This document shows, piece after piece, positions 58,625 to 64,000 of a stretch of 64,000 nt of DNA. Each line of letters begins with the position of its first letter. The stretch's first letter is position 1. The notes below the pieces were generated by a model that made no database searches, had not been told where the DNA came from, and saw only the letters and a list, made by a program, of their open reading frames with translations. The stretch is from contig NZ_CP129613.1 of the NCBI RefSeq assembly GCF_030486405.1, forward strand, positions 5,394,001 to 5,458,000, given 5' to 3'. A program made the translations under genes and the position numbers. Source of the DNA: Mycolicibacterium sp. HK-90. Its GTDB lineage: Bacteria; Actinomycetota; Actinomycetes; Mycobacteriales; Mycobacteriaceae.

Positions 58625-58657
58625 GTGAATCAGCAGTGAACAGGTTCAGCGTGTTCA
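58625..58657 (-). promoter_or_regulatory. Pho-box-like repeats upstream of pstS
   Basis: On the plus strand GTGAAT at 58625 and GTGAAC at 58636 have an 11-bp period; GTTCA follows at 58644 and at 58653. Such repeats are the pattern bound by RegX3/PhoB-type regulators and lie 77-110 bases before the pstS start. Confidence 0.5.
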
Positions 58658-58669
58658 CAGCTAAACGGG

Positions 58670-60348
<1,679 letters not shown>

Positions 60349-60511
60349 CAGGTCCTCCGGCGCGCCGGCAATCACTCCCTACGATCGCCCGGACCCCGAT
60401 GTCCGCACGGTCGGATTCATGACTGACATGTAGCCGTTACCGGCCTTTAGTGATCTAACGATAACGCCTCACCTGCTGATTAGCCGCGCCGAGCGGATCG
60501 ATTCGGCGACC

Positions 60512-61327
60512 GTGGGCGACAATGTGGCGGTGCGCAAACTGCTGATCGGACTGACCGCGACCGTCACCGCACTCATCGTCGGGGTCGTCGGCACCGATTT
60601 CGGCTCCGCGATCTACGCCGAATACCGGCTCGCCCGCAACCTGCGCACGGCGGCCGGGCTGAACTGGGACCCGTGGGTCGCCATTCTGGGCTTCCCGTTC
60701 CTGACGCAGGTTCGCAACCACCGCTACAAGGAGGTCGAGATCCGGGCCGCCGGGGTGGACCATCCGGTGGTGGGCAAGGCCTCCCTCGAGGCGACGCTGC
60801 ACGGCATCGACCTCACCGACGCGTCGTGGCTGATCCGCCCGGACGTCCCCCTGCACGTCGCGAAGGCCGAGAGCCGCATCATCATCGACTCCACCCATAT
60901 CGGCCGGACCATGGGCATCGACGATCTGCTGGTGGAAGCCCCGACGCGGGAGTCCAACGACGCCACCGGCGGCACCACCGAGTCCGGTATCTCCAGCAGC
61001 CAGGGGCTCGTGTTCACCGGCACCCCCAAGGCCTCCGGGCTGGACAAGCGGGTCAGCGTCGCCGTCGACCTGTCGTTCGCCGACCAGGACGAGACCACGC
61101 TGGTGCTGACCGCGACCGGCATCATGACCGGGCCCGGAACGGCCGACGAGCCGGTGCCCGAGGACAAGACGGACGCGGTCCTGGCGGAGTTCAGCGACAC
61201 GATCAGCGGTCAGAAACTGCCGTTCGGCATCGCCCCGACCACCGCGGGCGCCCGCGGATCCGACGTGATCATCGAGGGCATCGCGTCGGGAGTAACCATC
61301 GACCTGCGCGGGTTCAGACAGTCATGA
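60512..61327 (+). CDS. lmeA: LmeA-family (DUF2993) lipid-binding protein
   Basis: A 271-residue protein with a signal anchor (LLIGLTATVTALIVGVVGT) and a DUF2993 domain: GFPFLTQVRNHRYKEVEIRA, GKASLEATLHGIDLT and a beta-rich C-terminal part. The M. smegmatis homologue LmeA binds phospholipids and promotes mannan elongation in lipomannan synthesis. M. tuberculosis Rv0817c is at the same locus. It starts with GTG; two other GTG codons at 60524 and 60530 are possible starts. It overlaps thiX by four bases. Confidence 0.88.
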   Translation: MGDNVAVRKLLIGLTATVTALIVGVVGTDFGSAIYAEYRLARNLRTAAGLNWDPWVAILGFPFLTQVRNHRYKEVEIRAAGVDHPVVGKASLEATLHGIDLTDASWLIRPDVPLHVAKAESRIIIDSTHIGRTMGIDDLLVEAPTRESNDATGGTTESGISSSQGLVFTGTPKASGLDKRVSVAVDLSFADQDETTLVLTATGIMTGPGTADEPVPEDKTDAVLAEFSDTISGQKLPFGIAPTTAGARGSDVIIEGIASGVTIDLRGFRQS

Positions 61328-61746
61328 GCTCCTCGTGGGTGCTGGCGATCACGGTGCTCGTCGCCGCATTGGGGGCGGCCTACGTGATCGGCCGGCTGCT
61401 CACGTTGCGAGGCGGGATGCTCAAGGCCGCCGAGGAAGCCGCCGACATCGACACCAGTGGCCTGGGTTTGTCCGATACCGGGCCGACGGTGCTGCACTTC
61501 TCGGCCTCCTGGTGCGGTCCGTGCACCGCGGTGCGCCGAGTGGTCGACCAGGTGTGCGCCGAGCTGCCGCAGGTGGCACATGTGGAGATCGACATGGACG
61601 CCAATCCGGAGGCGGCGCGGCGGCTTTCGGTGCTGTCGCTTCCGACGACGATCATCTTCGACGCCGACGGGCGGCCCCGGTTCCGCACGAGCGGAGTTCC
61701 CAACGCCGCTGACCTGCGCGCGGCCCTGGAACCACTGTTGGCTTGA
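61324..61746 (+). CDS. thiX: Membrane-anchored thioredoxin-like protein ThiX
   Basis: A 140-residue protein with one N-terminal membrane helix (SWVLAITVLVAALGAAYVIG) and a thioredoxin domain with active site WCGPC near residues 63-67, cis-Pro in SLPTTIIF. The orientation of the thioredoxin domain is not certain; most homologues face outward or inward depending on the anchor. Homologue: Rv0816c. It is coupled by ATGA to lmeA. The sulfur-metabolism operon follows after a 29-base gap to the leader peptide. Confidence 0.9.
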   Translation: MSSSWVLAITVLVAALGAAYVIGRLLTLRGGMLKAAEEAADIDTSGLGLSDTGPTVLHFSASWCGPCTAVRRVVDQVCAELPQVAHVEIDMDANPEAARRLSVLSLPTTIIFDADGRPRFRTSGVPNAADLRAALEPLLA

Positions 61747-61762
61747 CCCGGCGGTCATTGGG

Positions 61763-61768
61763 TAAGCT
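61763..61768 (+). promoter_or_regulatory. -10 box for the sulfur operon leader
   Basis: TAAGCT fits TANNNT and ends seven bases before the GTG of the poly-cysteine peptide, so transcription should begin at or next to the start codon. Confidence 0.6.
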
Positions 61769-61775
61769 GTCGCTC

Positions 61776-61865
61776 GTGTCAGCCCGCCTTGAGCTCGTGC
61801 TCACCAAGCGCCGCGCAGTGGATCTGTGCCGCGTCGCGGGTTGCTGCTGTTGTTGTTGCTGTTGA
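61776..61865 (+). CDS. Poly-cysteine leader peptide (cysteine-responsive attenuator)
   Basis: A 29-codon leaderless open frame, GTG start, reading MSARLELVLTKRRAVDLCRV, AG and then seven consecutive cysteine codons before TGA. This is the pattern of the published mycobacterial poly-cysteine leaders (Canestrari and colleagues, M. smegmatis Ms5788A) in which ribosomes slow on Cys codons when cysteine is scarce and thereby expose the ribosome binding site of the next gene. The -10 box TAAGCT ends seven bases before the GTG. Here the next gene, DUF4395, starts 90 bases after the peptide's stop behind AGGAG, and the space between has CGCGCG-rich self-complementary sequence. Confidence 0.88.
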   Translation: MSARLELVLTKRRAVDLCRVAGCCCCCCC

Positions 61866-61955
61866 GCGCAGCCGCGCGCTTTCGCGCGCCCGCTCGGGTT
61901 TCGTGCCCTGAGCCTGCACACAACCAGACCCTCGACAACAGGAGTTTTCGTTCAC

Positions 61956-62447
61956 ATGTCATCGACATCCCCCCGGCCGGTTTCCGGTCCGCACGCCCAG
62001 GTGGACGTGCGGGGGCCGCGGTTCGCGGCCTGGGTGACCACCGCGGTCCTGATCGCCACCCTGCTGGTCGCCGGTGCGAGTGAGTCCGCGGCCGCGGTGC
62101 TGCTCGGCGCCCAGGCGGCGGTGTTCGCCATCGGCGCCGTCGCAGGACCGCGTCGGCACCCCTACGGCCGGGTGTTCGCCACCTTCGTCGCCCCGCGGCT
62201 GGCTCCGGTCACCGAGCGTGAGCCGGTCCCACCGTTGAGGTTCGCGCAACTGGTCGGCTTCGTGTTCGCCGTCATCGGCGCCGTCGGCTTCGCCTTCGGC
62301 ATCACCGCCCTCGGCCTGACCGCCACCGCACTGGCGTTGGTGGCAGCCTTCCTGAACGCCGCCTTCGGCATCTGCCTGGGCTGCCAGATCTACCCGCTGG
62401 TGGCGCGGCTGCGTCGCTCGGCGGTTCCCACCACCCAACCCGCCTGA
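61956..62447 (+). CDS. DUF4395 membrane protein
   Basis: A 163-residue protein with about four membrane helices; conserved pieces are DVRGPRFAAWVTTAVLIATL, RRHPYGRVFATFVAPRLAP and NAAFGICLGCQIYPLVARL, with a CLGC pair in the last helix end. The family occurs beside sulfurtransferases and thioredoxins and is thought to act in sulfur handling; the CxxC may be functional. It is first in the structural part of the operon controlled by the poly-cysteine leader. The RBS is AGGAG at 61942. Confidence 0.87.
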   Translation: MSSTSPRPVSGPHAQVDVRGPRFAAWVTTAVLIATLLVAGASESAAAVLLGAQAAVFAIGAVAGPRRHPYGRVFATFVAPRLAPVTEREPVPPLRFAQLVGFVFAVIGAVGFAFGITALGLTATALALVAAFLNAAFGICLGCQIYPLVARLRRSAVPTTQPA

Positions 62448-62482
62448 AACTCAAACCTGAAGCAACCGAAAGGAATTCGTAC

Positions 62483-63319
62483 ATGGCACGTTCCGACGTC
62501 CTGGTCTCGACCGAGTGGGCCGGGAACAATCTCGATACCGCCGGCGTGGTGTTCGTCGAGGTCGACGAGAACACCAGCGCCTACGACGACGAGGGCCACA
62601 TCCCCGGCGCCGTCAAGCTGGACTGGCGCGACGATCTGCAGGACGCGGTCAAGCGTGACTTCGTCGACCAGCAGCAGTTCTCGAAGTTGTTGTCCGACAA
62701 GGGCATCAGCAACGACGACACGGTGGTCCTCTACGGCGGCAACAACAACTGGTTCGCGGCCTACGCCTACTGGTACTTCAAGCTGTACGGCCACAACGAC
62801 GTCAAGCTGCTCGACGGTGGCCGCAAGCGCTGGCAGCTCGACGCCCGCCCCCTGGTCAAGGACGCCGTCAGCCGGCCTGCCACCACGTACACGGCCGCGG
62901 CACCCGACAACAACATCCGCGCCTTCCGCGACGAGGTCATCGCCGCGATCGGCGCGAAGAACCTGGTCGACGTGCGTTCCCCTGACGAGTTCTCCGGCAA
63001 GATCCTGGCCCCGGCGCATCTTCCGCAGGAGCAGAGCCAGCGGCCCGGGCATATCCCCGGCGCCATCAACGTTCCGTGGAGCAAGGCAGCCAACGAAGAC
63101 GGCACCTTCAAGTCGGACGAAGATCTGGCCGAGCTGTACAAGGCGGCCGGCCTGGACGGCGCGAAGGAGACCATCGCCTACTGCCGGATCGGTGAGCGTT
63201 CGTCGCACACCTGGTTCGTGCTGCAGGAACTGCTGGGACACCAGAACGTCAAGAACTACGACGGCAGTTGGACGGAATACGGCTCCCTGGTGGGCGCCCC
63301 GATAGAGTTGGGAAGTTGA
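62483..63319 (+). CDS. cysA2: Thiosulfate sulfurtransferase CysA2
   Basis: A 278-residue two-domain rhodanese. The N-terminal domain (DENTSAYDDEGHIPGAVKLDW) is inactive; the C-terminal domain has the catalytic Cys in IAYCRIGERSSHTWFVL near residue 233 with the active-site loop CRIGER. It moves sulfane sulfur from thiosulfate or another donor to an acceptor. Homologue: Rv0815c. It follows DUF4395 by 35 bases and precedes sseC by one base, a sulfur operon under the poly-cysteine leader. Confidence 0.95.
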   Translation: MARSDVLVSTEWAGNNLDTAGVVFVEVDENTSAYDDEGHIPGAVKLDWRDDLQDAVKRDFVDQQQFSKLLSDKGISNDDTVVLYGGNNNWFAAYAYWYFKLYGHNDVKLLDGGRKRWQLDARPLVKDAVSRPATTYTAAAPDNNIRAFRDEVIAAIGAKNLVDVRSPDEFSGKILAPAHLPQEQSQRPGHIPGAINVPWSKAANEDGTFKSDEDLAELYKAAGLDGAKETIAYCRIGERSSHTWFVLQELLGHQNVKNYDGSWTEYGSLVGAPIELGS

Positions 63320-63320
63320 T

Positions 63321-63623
63321 ATGTGCTCAGCACCGAAGCAAGGACTGACGTTGCCCGCCGGCGTCGACCTGGAGAAGGAAACCGTGATCACCGGTCGTGT
63401 GGTCGACGGCTCCGGCCAGGCGGTCGGCGGTGCCTTCGTGCGCCTGCTGGACTCCAGCGACGAGTTCACCGCTGAGGTCGTCGCCTCGGCAACCGGTGAC
63501 TTCCGGTTCTTCGCCGCCCCGGGCACCTGGACGCTGCGCGCCCTGTCCCCCGCGGGCAACGGCGACGCCAGCGTGGCCCCGTCCGGCGCCGGCATCCACG
63601 AGGTCGACGTCAAGGTCGCCTAG
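63321..63623 (+). CDS. sseC: SseC-like DUF1416 protein
   Basis: A 100-residue protein of the DUF1416 family: CSAPKQGLTLPAGVDLEKET, VITGRVVDGSGQAVGGAFVR, then ATGDFRFFAAPGTWTLRALS. It is a small beta-sandwich (carboxypeptidase-regulatory-like) protein found beside cysA in mycobacteria (Rv0814c). It is one base after the cysA2 stop. A Cys at position 2 is conserved and may receive sulfur; this is inference. Confidence 0.9.
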   Translation: MCSAPKQGLTLPAGVDLEKETVITGRVVDGSGQAVGGAFVRLLDSSDEFTAEVVASATGDFRFFAAPGTWTLRALSPAGNGDASVAPSGAGIHEVDVKVA

Positions 63624-63634
63624 CGCCTCCGCTT

Positions 63635-63691
63635 CGAACGTGGGCTTGTGTACGAGGATTCGTCCGTATTTCGCACACAAGCCCACGTTCG
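63635..63691. repeat. Long palindromic element after the sulfur operon
   Basis: CGAACGTGGGCTTGTGT (63635-63651) and ACACAAGCCCACGTTCG (63675-63691) are perfect 17-bp arms with a 23-base loop. The right arm is followed within 10 bases by GAAAAGAAC rather than a T-run, so it may be a small repeat element as well as a terminator of sseC. Confidence 0.65.
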
Positions 63692-63711
63692 GCTGAGAAA
63701 AGAACAGGAAC

Positions 63712-63717
63712 TAGACT
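63712..63717 (+). promoter_or_regulatory. -10 box before the small membrane ORF
   Basis: TAGACT fits TANNNT; it ends seven bases before the GTG at 63725, predicting a leaderless start. Confidence 0.5.
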
Positions 63718-63724
63718 CACTCCC

Positions 63725-63823
63725 GTGGTGCTCTTCTTCGAGATAATGCTCGTCGCGGCCGTCGTGGTCATCACGTGGTTCGCGTTGTACGCGCTGTACC
63801 GCCTCGTCACCGACGAGTCGTGA
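63725..63823 (+). CDS. Small single-helix membrane protein
   Basis: A 32-residue open frame starting with GTG GTG and reading [31 protein letters not shown]. It is a hydrophobic helix with a charged C terminus. The -10 box TAGACT lies seven bases upstream and the stop overlaps the next gene's GTG by four bases, so it is probably leaderless and coupled. No family can be named. Confidence 0.6.
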   Translation: MVLFFEIMLVAAVVVITWFALYALYRLVTDES

Positions 63824-64000
63824 CCTCCGACCGAGACATTCCAGCCGAAGCCTCCGTCCCAGAGCCGGGCTCCGGTGACCGAGCCGTAGCGGCAGCCGCC
63901 GAGCGGGCCAAGGCCACCGCCGCCCGCAACATTCCGGCCTTCGACGATCTGCCGATACCTGCCGATACCGCCAACCTGCGCGACGGCGTCGAACTCAACG
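63820..64000 (+). CDS. FABP-like (Rv0813c-type) protein, 5' part (3' end outside window)
   Basis: The first 60 codons of a protein that reads [20 protein letters not shown], then [20 protein letters not shown] and [14 protein letters not shown]. This matches the start of Rv0813c-type mycobacterial proteins, which have a fatty-acid-binding/nitrobindin-like beta-barrel. The Ala-rich N-terminal extension is normal for the family. It starts with GTG overlapping the stop of the small membrane ORF. The barrel itself is not in the window. Confidence 0.8.
   Translation, partial: MTSDRDIPAEASVPEPGSGDRAVAAAAERAKATAARNIPAFDDLPIPADTANLRDGVELN

Noticed and set aside
61840..61862. A microsatellite of TGC/TGT triplets
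   Set aside because: The triplets are in frame with a leaderless ORF and are explained as cysteine codons of a leader peptide.
62390..63613. A 407-codon open frame opposite cysA2 and sseC
   Set aside because: Shadow of cysA2; the sense strand has the CRIGER active site and operon spacing.

Overview
The window is high-GC chromosomal DNA from a mycobacterium, most likely a fast-growing Mycolicibacterium. Many genes follow the order of the M. tuberculosis Rv0813c-Rv0861c segment: an XPB helicase, fadAB, dapC, a far-like CoA transferase, kdc, SRPBCC proteins, desA1, dus, an LCP protein, phoU, pst genes, mshD, glnR, lmeA, thiX, cysA2, sseC and an Rv0813c homologue. Mycothiol synthesis, F420-dependent enzymes, LpqH-type and DUF732 exported proteins, a WhiB protein and several probable leaderless transcripts fit the same assignment. 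Product names come from family recognition in the translated sequence; no database was searched.

Region by region. 0-9.4 kb: the 3' end of an XPB helicase, a VOC protein, a P450, a cupin, then an accessory block with an LpqH-like lipoprotein, a 64-residue protein, a large LuxR-type (LAL) regulator and an exported repeat protein. Three identical TGGGGTA-N6-TACCCCA palindromes precede three of these genes. 9.4-19.2 kb: MFS exporter, LysR, SDR, LLM and PPOX-fold flavoenzymes, a methyltransferase, an S9 peptidase and a TetR/FAD-monooxygenase pair with a mirrored operator. 19.2-25.6 kb: fadBA beta-oxidation genes, a truncated phosphotransferase, an Old Yellow Enzyme and dapC. 25.6-34.7 kb: whiB, a Thr-rich lipoprotein with a membrane sensor-like protein, an LLM enzyme, SRPBCC proteins, two universal stress proteins behind a DosR-like box, a CoA transferase and a 2-keto acid decarboxylase. 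34.7-42.9 kb: UBP zinc finger, a carotenoid-desaturase-like oxidoreductase and TetR/DUF2834 set sharing one operator, a DUF218 protein, and a three-gene unit of TIGR04222 membrane protein, MNIO (DUF692) enzyme and a degraded third gene. 42.9-47.4 kb: four tRNAs, a DUF732 protein, an MpaB-like oxygenase with a TetR, and three tandem exported PASTA-like paralogues. 47.4-64 kb: desA1-dus, LCP protein, phoU, MarR/oxidoreductase, pstSCAB, mshD, glnR, lmeA-thiX, and the sulfur operon DUF4395-cysA2-sseC behind a poly-cysteine leader peptide.

How genes work together. The pst genes and phoU carry 11-bp-spaced repeats typical of RegX3/Pho boxes, so phosphate uptake and its signalling protein probably share control. 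The sulfur operon is probably controlled by cysteine supply through a leaderless peptide ending in seven cysteines. The most novel-looking parts are the LAL-regulator locus with its conserved operator-promoter architecture, and the MNIO enzyme translationally coupled to a membrane protein with a Cys-Gly-Gly repeat tail, a plausible substrate for cysteine modification.
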